Source: Dinoroseobacter sp049800835 (GTDB lineage: Bacteria > Pseudomonadota > Alphaproteobacteria > Rhodobacterales > Rhodobacteraceae). Taken from it: DNA of 64,000 nucleotides. The translations under genes were made by a program, and so were the position numbers. Each line of letters begins with the position of its first letter. The first letter of the stretch is position 1. The notes under the pieces were generated by a model that was not told the DNA's origin, ran no database searches, and saw only the letters and a program-made list of their open reading frames with translations. The stretch is taken from positions 124,001-188,000 of the forward strand of contig NZ_JBNAFU010000008.1 in NCBI RefSeq assembly GCF_049800835.1, given 5' to 3'. Shown here in pieces: positions 17,350 through 26,042 of the stretch.

Positions 17350-18428
17350 TGCCGCTTGAGGCAACTTCGGCGCTCAACAAAGCGCCCATGCGCGACGGCG
17401 ATGTGAACGCATATGTCGACTACAAGCATGTCTCCGAGAAACATCTTTCGGAGCGCGACAGTGTCATCTTCGTCAACGGGATGCTCAATTCGCCCCAGGG
17501 GCACGTCGATAACGCCGTGGCCCTGTCGGCCTTGCAGATGTGCAAGGTGATCGGCGTTTACAATGCCAGTCGCGTCGGGAAATGGGAGCGGACGCTGAGG
17601 GCTGCGTCCCACAACGTCTCGGTAATTTTCGAGGACCTCGCGCAATGCCTGGGTGACAAGATCACATGGGACAGTCACAACCTTGATCGTGCAGCGGTCA
17701 GCCTCAACACTTGGTATCAGTCGCATTTCGGCTCTCCTCAGGAAGCCGAGAAATACGTGGAACTCTGGCTTGAACGAAACCGCGCATCGCTGGCGCTGTT
17801 CAGGTTGCTGCGTGCCGGGTCCGGACCGCAGACGATTTTTGCGCATAGCCAGGGCAATCTGATCACCTCAAACGCGCTCACCGGTCTCTCTTTGTTGGAC
17901 CCGTCGTGTCTGGGACGGATCACGGTAAACTCGTATGCCTCGCCAAGCGTGTTCTGGCCTTCGGGATTCAAGCACAATCGCTATGCCTACACGCTGGACC
18001 CCGTGCCGTTGCTTGCCGGAATTGGGAATTCCTTGAAATGGAGCACGTCGACAATCGGCGGCCCGTCCGGGATCGTGAGCCATGGGTTTGCCAACTACAT
18101 CCGCGATGATGCGACCTTTATCGTGAACCAGTTTCGGGTGGGTATGCTGGGCATGACGGCGCACATGGACGAGCGGGGTTTGGCCCGGGCCTTGTTCGAC
18201 ATGGGCTCGAACCTGCAACGCGTTCGAAAGGTGTTTGCGCGCCTGTCGCAAACGCATCAGTCCGATGTCGACGATGTTGCCCTGTTGTATGTTGAAAGTA
18301 TCCGCAACCGTCAGGATCTATTGGTGGCCGTCAAGAACTATCGCCCCTTGAAAGATATCCTCATCCGCAGCCTCGCAACCGGTTGGACGAGCAACAGGGA
18401 AAAGGCCGCGATCAAATTGATCTCGTAG
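17349..18428 (+). CDS. Alpha/beta-hydrolase-like protein, possible lipase/esterase
   Basis: 359 aa if GTG 17349 is used (it shares a base with the upstream TAG); ATG 17388 would give 346 aa. An FAHSQGN nucleophile elbow places the serine at 167, and DPVP (D217) and SHGF (H245) sit where the acid and base of a catalytic triad would be. The N-terminal VIFVNGMLNSPQGH resembles the oxyanion strand of lipase folds. No signal peptide is seen, so the protein is predicted cytoplasmic unless secreted by a non-Sec route. Translational coupling to the YceI-OmpA gene and closeness to the T6SS raise, but do not prove, the idea of a secreted effector. No immunity gene is evident. Confidence 0.65.
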   Translation: MPLEATSALNKAPMRDGDVNAYVDYKHVSEKHLSERDSVIFVNGMLNSPQGHVDNAVALSALQMCKVIGVYNASRVGKWERTLRAASHNVSVIFEDLAQCLGDKITWDSHNLDRAAVSLNTWYQSHFGSPQEAEKYVELWLERNRASLALFRLLRAGSGPQTIFAHSQGNLITSNALTGLSLLDPSCLGRITVNSYASPSVFWPSGFKHNRYAYTLDPVPLLAGIGNSLKWSTSTIGGPSGIVSHGFANYIRDDATFIVNQFRVGMLGMTAHMDERGLARALFDMGSNLQRVRKVFARLSQTHQSDVDDVALLYVESIRNRQDLLVAVKNYRPLKDILIRSLATGWTSNREKAAIKLIS

Positions 18429-19165
18429 GCGACAAGACCGCGTAGGTAGGGACCCAGACTTCGGTACCGAGCCGTTCCACAAGAGCTGCGCAGCATGGAC
18501 TGAGAACGCTTCGATGCTGTCGGTATCCAGCGTGTCCGGGTGGTCACGCGTCGGGCTCAGAATGGTGGTCGCGCAGGGCGCGCCTCTCCTTCCTTGCAGT
18601 TGGGACCTCCGACCGCGCGATTTCCGGCCAAGCGCTGACAAGGACACCGCAAGTCGATACCCGACCGATCAATCCTTGCGCCTTCAGCGTCCGGGCGGCC
18701 GTGCGAAATGCGTCAGCTGCCGCGCGCAAGGGCGCCGTCGGCTGTCAATCTTGCGCCAGTTCGCGCCAGAGACCTGCATGTGCGTGTCTGGTATGGACAG
18801 CTGTCAGTGGCGCCAGTATCGCCCAGAACCCGTGGAAACGCGGTGTCGCGCATCAGGATGCCGTGAAACGATGTCCTGCGGTTCCAAGCTGGCAACGCTC
18901 ATGGATCCGTCGGTTATGGACAGTTTGGACAATCTACGGGCCATGGACCTGTTGCAGGTGTGCCTGCAGTGCGCGTGACATGGGCCATAGGCTGCTCTTT
19001 CAAGCCCGTCTGAGCAGCCACGCTCTGCACCGGTTCGGCTTGCAATCGTCTATTCGCCGCGCGACAGAATAGGCCCGAGAGAGAGTGGTGGAGAACCGAT
19101 GTTTCGCGAGTGCAGTGCAGAAGGCATAAATCGCAGCAGGCACATGCAGACTGCTGGCTCTGTGC
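18429..19165. other. Coding-poor region upstream of the E1 fusion gene
   Basis: 737 nt without an intact gene. Frames on both strands are broken, rich in Arg/Cys and lack consistent third-position bias. The minus strand holds a relic resembling an aspartate/glutamate racemase (listed separately). Nothing else could be identified, including RNA genes. Confidence 0.6.
18540..18895 (-). pseudogene. Decayed Asp/Glu-racemase-like gene
   Basis: Two adjacent minus-strand frames together resemble one protein. From about 18870 the first frame reads FHGILMRDTAFPRVLGDTG, very like the start of aspartate/glutamate racemase-family proteins (GILMLDT-FPR--GDIGN). It runs into a stop, while the other frame from 18729 reads AFRTAARTLKAQGLIGRVSTCGVL, like the family's FxxAARxLxxxGxxxxTTxCGFL segment. 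The order is correct but at least one frameshift separates them and the C-terminal half is not recognisable. The enzyme family interconverts amino-acid enantiomers or degrades related compounds; no active product is expected. Confidence 0.5.
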
Positions 19166-21388
19166 GTGAACGACCCTTTTCTGCGTCTAGGGGCTGACAA
19201 AGTGGATCGCGCAACGTTTGTTCATGAGAATTTCATCCGCCGCACGTCAGCAGGCGACTTTCCCGATGGTGCGCCTCCCGCTGGGGTGTCGGCGGAAACC
19301 TTGTTGGCGATGTTCCGCGCGCAATGCCTGTCGCGGCAACTCGATCTGACCAGCAGGCGTCTGCAAAAGGCAGGTCAGGGGTACTATACAATCGGATCCA
19401 GCGGGCATGAGGGAATGGCCGCCGTCGCCAAGGCGTTGCAGGTCACTGACATGGCGTTCCTGCACTACAGGGATGCTGCCTTTCAAATCATGCGTGCCAT
19501 GCAGGTTCCGAACCAGACGCCTGCAAAAGATATTCTGCTGAGCTTTGCGGCTGCGGCTGACGACCCGATTTCCGGTGGGCGGCACAAGGTTCTGGGATCC
19601 GCCAGCCTGAACATTCCGCCGCAGACGTCAACGATCGCGAGCCATCTGCCAAAGGCCGTTGGCGCGGCATATTCGATTGGGCTGGCTGCGCGCTTGGAAC
19701 CCGACCATATGCGCCTGCCGTCGGACGCGATTGCGGTATGCACGTTCGGGGACGCCTCGGCCAACCATTCGACGGCGCAGGGTGCTTTCAACACTGCCGC
19801 TTGGACGAGTTATCAGTCCGTGCCACTACCGCTTTTGTTTGTGTGCGAAGACAACGGCATCGGCATCTCTGTTCCCACACCAAAGGGATGGATTTCCGCC
19901 AGTTTTTCCCAGCGTCCGGGGCTGGAGTATTTTGCGTGCAACGGCCTCGATATGGCAGAGACCCTGCGCGTTGCCGAACAGGCCGCACATTACGTGCGGA
20001 CAACGCGCAAGCCCGCCTTCTTGCATCTGCGCGTGGTTCGGCTTTACGGCCATGCGGGCTCGGATGTCGAGACGGCGTATCGGGACAAGGCGGCGATTGA
20101 GGCGGACGAGGCGAATGATCCGTTGCTCGTGTCGGTGCGACTGTTGCAGCAGGCGGGCGCGTGCAGCCCGCATGATGCCTTGGAGATCTACACAGAAACC
20201 GGCGCCGATTGCGCCCGCTTGGCCGCGGAGGTTGTAACGCGACCGCGCCTGAAGTCCGCGTCGGATGTCGCGGCCAGCCTGATCCCTCCGCGACGTGTGT
20301 GCGCCAGCCAAGCTGTCCCGTCCGCGCGCGCGCGTCACGCAGCGTTTGGAAACGACCTCAGGGCCATGTCAGACCCGCAACCCATGGCGCGGCTGATAAA
20401 CTGGGCATTGACCGATTTGATGCTGACCTATGGCGAAATTGTCGTGGCAGGCGAGGATGTGGGCCGCAAGGGGGGCGTCTATGGTGTCACCCAAAAGCTG
20501 CTGGCGCGGTTCGGGCGGAACCGTGTCGTAGACACGCTGCTGGATGAACAATCGATCTTCGGACTTGCCATCGGTCTGGCGCATAACGGATTTGTTCCGA
20601 TGCCGGAGATCCAGTTCCTTGCGTACCTGCACAATGCAGAAGACCAGGTGCGCGGCGAGGCGGCCACCTTGAGCTTTTTCTCGAATGGGCAGTACACGAA
20701 CCCGATGGTCATCCGGATCGCGGGGCTGGGGTATCAGAAAGGATTTGGCGGGCACTTTCACAATGATAACTCGCTTGCTGTCCTGCGTGATATCCCGGGG
20801 CTTGTGATCGCGTGTCCTTCGCGGGGGGATGAGGCCGCGATGATGCTGCGCGAGGCGGTGCGACTGGCGCGCGAAGAACAGCGCGTCGTGGTCTTCATTG
20901 AACCGATCGCGCTCTATCCGATGCGTGATCTTCATGCCGAGGGGGATGGGGCATGGATGTCGCGCTATCCCGATCCTGATCGCTGCATCCGCCTCGGAGA
21001 AATAGGTGTTCATGGCGATGGGCGGGATGTCGCCCTGGTCACATACGGCAACGGACGGTTCCTGTCCGAACAGGCCCGACAAGCGCTGTTGGAGGTTGGC
21101 ATTCGGGCGCGGGTGATTGACTTGCGCTGGCTGGCACCGCTGCCCGGGGATGCGGTGCTGGCGGCCACGAAAGACTGCGCGCGGGTTCTCATCGTGGATG
21201 AATGCCGCCGGACCGGCAGCCAGTCCGAAGCCCTGATCACTCTGTTTCACGAAGCCGAGCGCGTGGGCGCGGCCAGGGTTGCAGCGGAAGACTGTTTCAT
21301 CGCTACCGGCCCCGCCTATGCCGCAACACTGCCGTCTGTAGCCGGTATCGTCGCTGCCGCCAGAACGCTCTGTGCCGCAGACACTTGA
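19166..21388 (+). CDS. Fused E1 alpha-beta subunit of a 2-oxoacid dehydrogenase-type enzyme
   Basis: 740 aa from GTG 19166. Residues ~40-350 match the E1 alpha subunit: RQLDLTSRRLQKAGQGYYTIGSSGHE, FLHYRD and the thiamine-diphosphate loop GDASANHSTAQGAFNTA near 195. Residues ~405-740 match E1 beta: INWALTDLMLTYGEIVVAGEDVGRKGGVYGVT, LDEQSIFGLAIGLAHNGFVPMPEIQF, AEDCFIATG. Such enzymes decarboxylate branched-chain 2-oxoacids, pyruvate or acetoin-like substrates using thiamine diphosphate. E2 and E3 genes are absent nearby, so the substrate and acceptor are unknown. Its flanks are coding-poor, and dddL is the next intact gene downstream. Confidence 0.85.
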   Translation: MNDPFLRLGADKVDRATFVHENFIRRTSAGDFPDGAPPAGVSAETLLAMFRAQCLSRQLDLTSRRLQKAGQGYYTIGSSGHEGMAAVAKALQVTDMAFLHYRDAAFQIMRAMQVPNQTPAKDILLSFAAAADDPISGGRHKVLGSASLNIPPQTSTIASHLPKAVGAAYSIGLAARLEPDHMRLPSDAIAVCTFGDASANHSTAQGAFNTAAWTSYQSVPLPLLFVCEDNGIGISVPTPKGWISASFSQRPGLEYFACNGLDMAETLRVAEQAAHYVRTTRKPAFLHLRVVRLYGHAGSDVETAYRDKAAIEADEANDPLLVSVRLLQQAGACSPHDALEIYTETGADCARLAAEVVTRPRLKSASDVAASLIPPRRVCASQAVPSARARHAAFGNDLRAMSDPQPMARLINWALTDLMLTYGEIVVAGEDVGRKGGVYGVTQKLLARFGRNRVVDTLLDEQSIFGLAIGLAHNGFVPMPEIQFLAYLHNAEDQVRGEAATLSFFSNGQYTNPMVIRIAGLGYQKGFGGHFHNDNSLAVLRDIPGLVIACPSRGDEAAMMLREAVRLAREEQRVVVFIEPIALYPMRDLHAEGDGAWMSRYPDPDRCIRLGEIGVHGDGRDVALVTYGNGRFLSEQARQALLEVGIRARVIDLRWLAPLPGDAVLAATKDCARVLIVDECRRTGSQSEALITLFHEAERVGAARVAAEDCFIATGPAYAATLPSVAGIVAAARTLCAADT

Positions 21389-21940
21389 GCCGAAAAACCA
21401 TGGTTCGCGGCGACATGGTCGGGTTGCGCTGCGCATGGTCAGTGCGGCGCGTGGAGATCAGGTTACACAACCTGCACGCAGCATCCCGGGAAATGAAACC
21501 CTCCGTTGGAATGCGGGCGTGGCCGCTGCAGCCCTGTCACCGCCGGAGCTTGCGCGCCTCAGTGCCGCTCTTTTTGGATGCGCGAGATCGTGTTCAGAAC
21601 AAAGCTGTCCGAGCCGCTGTTCCGGGGCCTTCCCGGCAGTGGGGTGTATGCCAATTGCAGGGTCTTTGCCATGTTCGCGGCGATTTCAGAGTTGTCATCG
21701 GCACAGGTCGCAACGGTTGGCAAGATGTCGATCCCTGAGTTGCGCGGCGTTCCAGATAGCGCTCGGCATGGCGGGTACATCTTTGCACTGGTCCTGTGCC
21801 CGAGCCTTGCGGCGTGACTGCGCGGGGGGCCGTGCAGATAGAACGGCGTTTCGCTGGTCGATCGCACTTTACGCAAGCCCGGTCGCGCCGTTAAGGAGCG
21901 CTGACGCACTTTGAGTGATTCCTCCGCAGGACGCCCGACC
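21389..21940. other. Coding-poor region between the E1 fusion gene and dddL
   Basis: 552 nt with several overlapping open frames of unconvincing composition on both strands. None matches a family I know. A minus-strand frame ending near 21559 has a moderately natural C-terminal sequence (DDNSEIAANMAKTLQLAYTP), which could be a relic of a lost gene. The dddL promoter and leader must lie at the right end, but no strong -35/-10 pair stands out. Confidence 0.5.
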
Positions 21941-22660
21941 ATGGCAGACATTTCCGTTCCAGAGACCCCGAACGCCGACGCTGTCGCGGATATGCGCCTG
22001 TTCGATTATCCCGACTGGCTGTACCTGTTGCGTGAGTTTGACAGCCTGTACCGGCACGGGTCGGCCGGGGGCAGCCGCTTGATCAGGGCGCATCGCAAGC
22101 GGGTCCGCGACATGCTGTCCAAGACCATTGACGCCAACCCTCAGATCACATGCCGCGCGCCCGAAGCGAAGCCGGTCACGGCGCATCTGGCCCGGGCTCT
22201 GGACCTGGGCGAGCGTGGCGCAGTCGGCGGAATGGCGCGCGCGCTGGAGAGGGTCACCGCGTCGCTCACATGGGAGTATGGCTATGCGCGTGTACCAAAG
22301 CCGCTGGCCAAGAAATACGCCTATTGCGAGATCCTGGGGCCGCGTGGTCCGGTACGTTCGGAGCGTCTGGTTCTGGGATTTGTCCTGTTCGCCCCGCGGA
22401 CAACCTACCCGCAGCATAGCCATCAGGAGATCGAGGAAAGCTATATCTCCGTCGCCGGAGCGTGGTCTGAAAACGATGTTGCTGTGCATGCCCCCGGGTC
22501 GCTGATCCTCAACCGCCCCGGGGAGGAACACCGGATCACCACCGCTGATCTTGACCCGTGCCTGCTTGCCTATGCGTGGATCGGGCCTGAAACCCGCCTG
22601 AACGCGCCGGAAATGAAATTAAGTTCGAACCGTAAGGCCCGGATGACACAGGGCATTTGA
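21941..22660 (+). CDS. dddL: DddL-type DMSP lyase
   Basis: 239 aa from ATG 21941; the frame is open to a TTG at 21911, but the ATG gives the usual DddL length. DddL is a cupin metalloenzyme cleaving dimethylsulfoniopropionate to dimethyl sulfide and acrylate. Typical stretches are PDWLYLLREFDSLYRHGSAGGSRLIRAHRKRVRD, KPVTAHLARALDLG and VLFAPRTTYPQHSHQEIEESY. The cupin metal ligands are H159, H161, E165 and H197 (GEEHRIT), with Y168 nearby, as expected for Ddd cupins. The gene stands alone after a coding-poor stretch; no acrylate-utilisation genes are adjacent. It marks a marine, DMSP-using organism. Confidence 0.9.
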   Translation: MADISVPETPNADAVADMRLFDYPDWLYLLREFDSLYRHGSAGGSRLIRAHRKRVRDMLSKTIDANPQITCRAPEAKPVTAHLARALDLGERGAVGGMARALERVTASLTWEYGYARVPKPLAKKYAYCEILGPRGPVRSERLVLGFVLFAPRTTYPQHSHQEIEESYISVAGAWSENDVAVHAPGSLILNRPGEEHRITTADLDPCLLAYAWIGPETRLNAPEMKLSSNRKARMTQGI

Positions 22661-22712
22661 TGCTTGTGCGAAGGTGCCACAGGCGGAAACCCATATTCCG
22701 GGTCGATGGTTT

Positions 22713-23459
22713 TCACAGTCGTCTTGCATAGACGTCGCCCGAATTTGCCTCTTGCGGCAATTCGGCGATCCGGGTGCGGATTGCTTCGGGGCAGAGCCAT
22801 TGCCGATGTTGCAACGCGTGGTCTTCCCCGAGACTGAGATTGAACTCGTATGCCCCTAGTCGCAGCACTTCGTCGATACAGGCCAAGCCGACGTCGCGCT
22901 GGATCGTCGTGAATTCGAACGACAGGGCGGGCACGGCGGTGTTCAGACCGGACAAGGCGTCGGCCTCATGCCCTTCCACGTCGATCTTGATGAAATCCGG
23001 TGCACCGTATTCGGCGATCAGCGCGTCGAGCGTTGTGACCGGCACACTGATCGTTTCGTCCCAGGTCTGATCCTCCCACCCGAGTGCGCCGGACGCGGCG
23101 GCAACCAGCGCGGGTGACAGGGTCGCAACGGTCGGGTTGCGGGTATTGAGGTGCAGTGCCAGCGTCCCAGAGCGAGCCCCGACCGCCTCGCGCCGCAGAA
23201 CGGCGCCGGGGTTGCGCCCGTGCAGCAGCCGTAGTGCCCGAAACACCCGCGGTTGCGGCTCAAGCGCGACCACGGATGCCCCGAGGCGCAGGAAACTGGC
23301 GGTTCGGTCGCCAATGTGCGCGCCGATGTCGAAGGCCAGTTGGCCCGTCTTGATGAAATCGGCGTTCAGCCGGTCCATGCGCGCCGTTCGCGCGCGGTCG
23401 CGGTAGTAGACATCGAACGACCGCCCGAGCGCTGTGGCAGGTCTAGCGGGGCTGCGCAT
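22713..23459 (-). CDS. FkbM-family SAM-dependent methyltransferase
   Basis: 248 aa. The SAM-binding motif I is LAFDIGAHIGDRTASFLRLGASVVALEPQP (~42-72). The FkbM hallmark PDFIKIDVEGHEADALSGL follows (~155-175), then LSFEFTT. FkbM-family enzymes O-methylate sugars, lipids or polyketides. The start overlaps the end of the glycosyltransferase gene by 17 nt, so the two are probably co-translated and may modify the same glycan. It converges on dddL with about 50 nt between them. Confidence 0.88.
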   Translation of the reverse strand: MRSPARPATALGRSFDVYYRDRARTARMDRLNADFIKTGQLAFDIGAHIGDRTASFLRLGASVVALEPQPRVFRALRLLHGRNPGAVLRREAVGARSGTLALHLNTRNPTVATLSPALVAAASGALGWEDQTWDETISVPVTTLDALIAEYGAPDFIKIDVEGHEADALSGLNTAVPALSFEFTTIQRDVGLACIDEVLRLGAYEFNLSLGEDHALQHRQWLCPEAIRTRIAELPQEANSGDVYARRL

Positions 23460-24492
23460 TCAACACCTTGCTGACAAGTCTTGCGGTTTCGTGCCATGTC
23501 GGCAGGCGCGCGCCCGCGTCCCGCGCCGCCGCACTCATCTTCGCGCGCGTTGCCCCGTCGGACAGAACGTCCGCCAGAGCCTCGGCAAAGGCGTCGGGCG
23601 TATCAGGTGGCACAAGAACTCCCGCGCCGGAGGGTACCGTTTCCGGCACTGCGCCTGCGGCACAGGACACTATTGGAAGCCCCCACCGCAACGCTTCGTC
23701 GAAAACGATCCCGTACCCTTCATATCGTGTTGCGAGCGCGAAAACCGACGCTGTGTCGTACAAGGCTTCCAAGTCTTCCCTTGGCACCCGCCCGGCCAGG
23801 TGAATGCGGTCCGCAAGGCCCAATTCTGTCACCAGCGCTGACAGCGCGTGGGCATGCATGGCATCATGCGGCGACCCTGCGATGACGGCGGACCAGTCGA
23901 GGTCCGTTAACAGGCTCAATGCGCGGATCAGGGTATCGTGCCCTTTGCGCGGGTGCAGAATCCCGACAGACAAAACCAGCGGGGGCTGTGTTGGCGTGCG
24001 GTCGCGCAACGGCCAGTCGACCCCGGGCTGTGCTATCGTAAGCTTCGCTGCGGGCACACCGTACTGGTCTGTCAGGATCTCGGCCGTGTGGCGGCTCGGC
24101 ACCAGGACCTCTGACGCCAGCGCAAGATTGTCCCGTTCCGTCTCGAAGAAATGCGCCTTCTGCGCATCTGACAGGCCTGTTTCCAGCGCAAGCGGATGAT
24201 GGATCATCGCAATGATGGGCGCACGCACCTGTGCAAGACCGTGTGTATCGATCGCGCCATAGACAAGACCATCCAGGATCAGCGGCATCTCGGCAGGGAG
24301 CGCAGTCAGGCATTGGACTGCGTGGGCCATATCATCGGGTGTCGGGTCAGGAAACGACTTGCCAAGTATGATGTGCTGAACGGGATGGCCCAGGTCGCGC
24401 AGCGTTTCCAGCAGACGGCGCTCGTAAATGTACCCGCCCGTCAGCGTGTTGATATCCCCCGGGATTGCGAAGGCAGCGGGGCAGGGGGTCAT
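23443..24492 (-). CDS. Group 1 (GT4-type) glycosyltransferase
   Basis: 349 aa from ATG 24492, which overlaps the stop of the permease gene (ATGA) and begins naturally (FAIPGDINTLTGGYIYERRLLETL); a longer frame upstream is a shadow of the permease gene. The GT-B fold signature is present: LVLSVGILHPRKGHDTLIRALSLL (~200-225), RIHLAGRVPREDLEALYDTASVFALATRYEGYGIVFDEAL with the EGYG-IVFDEA donor-binding loop, and LPIVSCAAGAVPETV. It transfers a sugar from a nucleotide donor; the acceptor is unknown. Its tight coupling to an ABC importer operon is unexpected. Confidence 0.9.
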   Translation of the reverse strand: MTPCPAAFAIPGDINTLTGGYIYERRLLETLRDLGHPVQHIILGKSFPDPTPDDMAHAVQCLTALPAEMPLILDGLVYGAIDTHGLAQVRAPIIAMIHHPLALETGLSDAQKAHFFETERDNLALASEVLVPSRHTAEILTDQYGVPAAKLTIAQPGVDWPLRDRTPTQPPLVLSVGILHPRKGHDTLIRALSLLTDLDWSAVIAGSPHDAMHAHALSALVTELGLADRIHLAGRVPREDLEALYDTASVFALATRYEGYGIVFDEALRWGLPIVSCAAGAVPETVPSGAGVLVPPDTPDAFAEALADVLSDGATRAKMSAAARDAGARLPTWHETARLVSKVLNAQPR

Positions 24493-26042
24493 GCCAGTTG
24501 CTCCGGCGCATAGCTGCGCAGAACGGCTTTCTCCACCACCCCGACCGCGCCATAGCCAAGCGCTGACAAAACCGCGACGAGGGCCACCGAACTCCAGAGC
24601 ATGTCGTAGTCCGATAACGAGGCAGACAGAGCCATCACCTGTCCGATCCCCTGTCCCGTGGCCAGCCATTCCACCACCGTGACCGCCAGAACGGAGGCTG
24701 GAACACTGATCCGGGCCGCTGCGAAGAAGGCCGGCAACATCGCCGGGATGCGAACGCGGATCAGTTTTGTGACGGGGCCGGCGGCATAGCTGTCAAATAC
24801 ATCCATGATGCGTCCAGGGGCTTGTTTCAGCCCCTGCAAGCAGGCCACGAAGGTCGGGAAGAAGACCATGATCGCCACAAGCGTTACGGTTCCGGCGGCG
24901 CCGCGCCCCATCAAAAGGACGACAAGCGGCGCGGTCGTGATAATCGGGACAGACCGCAAGGCGATTGCGAGCGGCATCGCCGCGCCTGCAACAGCAGGGA
25001 CCAGCACCACCACCATGGCCAGTCCTGCGCCTGCGACCAATCCCGCCAAATAACCTGGCAAGAGAAAAACGGCGGTTTCCATCAGCGCTTCACCCAGAAC
25101 TGTGCGATTTTCGGCAGCATCAGGCGTCAGCGCCAAGGCCGCAAACACATCCCAGGGCCCTTTGGCGAAAAACGGATTGAGGTTCATCGCCTTGATCCCT
25201 CCCCACCAGACCAGAATGACACCTGCGCAGATCAGTATAGAATTCAACACTGCCCTGCGGCGGCGGTTCGCCTTGTCTGGCATGACCGGTGCGGCAAGGA
25301 TCACAGGCGGGTCTTCGTTGAGGTAGCGGCGTGCGAGGCGGCCGATGGCCACGTACCAGATCACCGATACAGCCGTCGCCACTGCGCCAAGCGCCCAGGT
25401 CATCTCGATATTCATGCCACGCATCGCACGGATGGTCAGCACGCCCATCCCACGCTCTGCGCCGGTGAACTCGCCCACCATGGCTCCCAGAAACGCGGCT
25501 GGTGCCGAGATTTGCAGCCCCGCCACAAGATAGGGCACGGCCGCCATGGCCCGCACATGAATGAGCGCACTGAGCCGCCCGCGCCCATAGCTACGGACCA
25601 GATCGAGCCAGCCCTCCGGCAAGGCGCGCAGGCCAACCAGCAGGGGGATCAGCGTGGTGTAGTAGACCGCAAGGGCAGCAAGCACGATCTGTGGCCAGGG
25701 GCCAGGGCCGAACACCACACGCAGGATCGGACCAGTGGCCACCAGAGGCAGGCAGAATACCAGAAGCGCCAGTCCGCGCACCAGCGTGTCGCTTCTCGGC
25801 CAGATGATGGCGATTGTCGCAAGGGCAATCGCGGCGACATTGCCGATGACGAACCCTCCGGCTGCATTGGCCAACGTCACGCCGAGCGCGCGCGCCATCA
25901 ACCCGGCATTTTCCGCCAGGTACAAAGCGATTGCCGAGGGGGGCGCGAGGACGAAGGCTTGCGACAGCGCACGCGCGGCGACCTCCCAGATTACAAGCGC
26001 AAGCAGAGGTGCCAGTATGGGCAGACGAAGGGCTCCAGGCAT
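24489..26042 (-). CDS. ABC importer permease, two BPD domains fused (ThiX/SsuC-like)
   Basis: 517 aa containing two consecutive permease units, each about 250 residues with five to six membrane helices. The EAA-type loops are YGRGRLSALIHVRAMAAVPYLVAGLQISAPAAFLGAMVGEF (first half) and YAAGPVTKLIRVRIPAMLPAFFAAARISVPASVLAVTVVEWL (second half). Single-unit members of this family normally dimerise; here one chain could form the whole pore. With the adjacent ATPase and NMT1-type binding protein it forms an importer, plausibly for a pyrimidine (thiamine precursor) or another small organic solute. Overlaps neighbours on both sides. Confidence 0.88.
   Translation of the reverse strand: MPGALRLPILAPLLALVIWEVAARALSQAFVLAPPSAIALYLAENAGLMARALGVTLANAAGGFVIGNVAAIALATIAIIWPRSDTLVRGLALLVFCLPLVATGPILRVVFGPGPWPQIVLAALAVYYTTLIPLLVGLRALPEGWLDLVRSYGRGRLSALIHVRAMAAVPYLVAGLQISAPAAFLGAMVGEFTGAERGMGVLTIRAMRGMNIEMTWALGAVATAVSVIWYVAIGRLARRYLNEDPPVILAAPVMPDKANRRRRAVLNSILICAGVILVWWGGIKAMNLNPFFAKGPWDVFAALALTPDAAENRTVLGEALMETAVFLLPGYLAGLVAGAGLAMVVVLVPAVAGAAMPLAIALRSVPIITTAPLVVLLMGRGAAGTVTLVAIMVFFPTFVACLQGLKQAPGRIMDVFDSYAAGPVTKLIRVRIPAMLPAFFAAARISVPASVLAVTVVEWLATGQGIGQVMALSASLSDYDMLWSSVALVAVLSALGYGAVGVVEKAVLRSYAPEQLA

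Noticed and set aside
22686..22714. Imperfect inverted repeat between dddL and the FkbM gene, possible terminator
   Set aside because: Nine-base stem with a mismatch and an 11-nt loop; no clear T-run after it.
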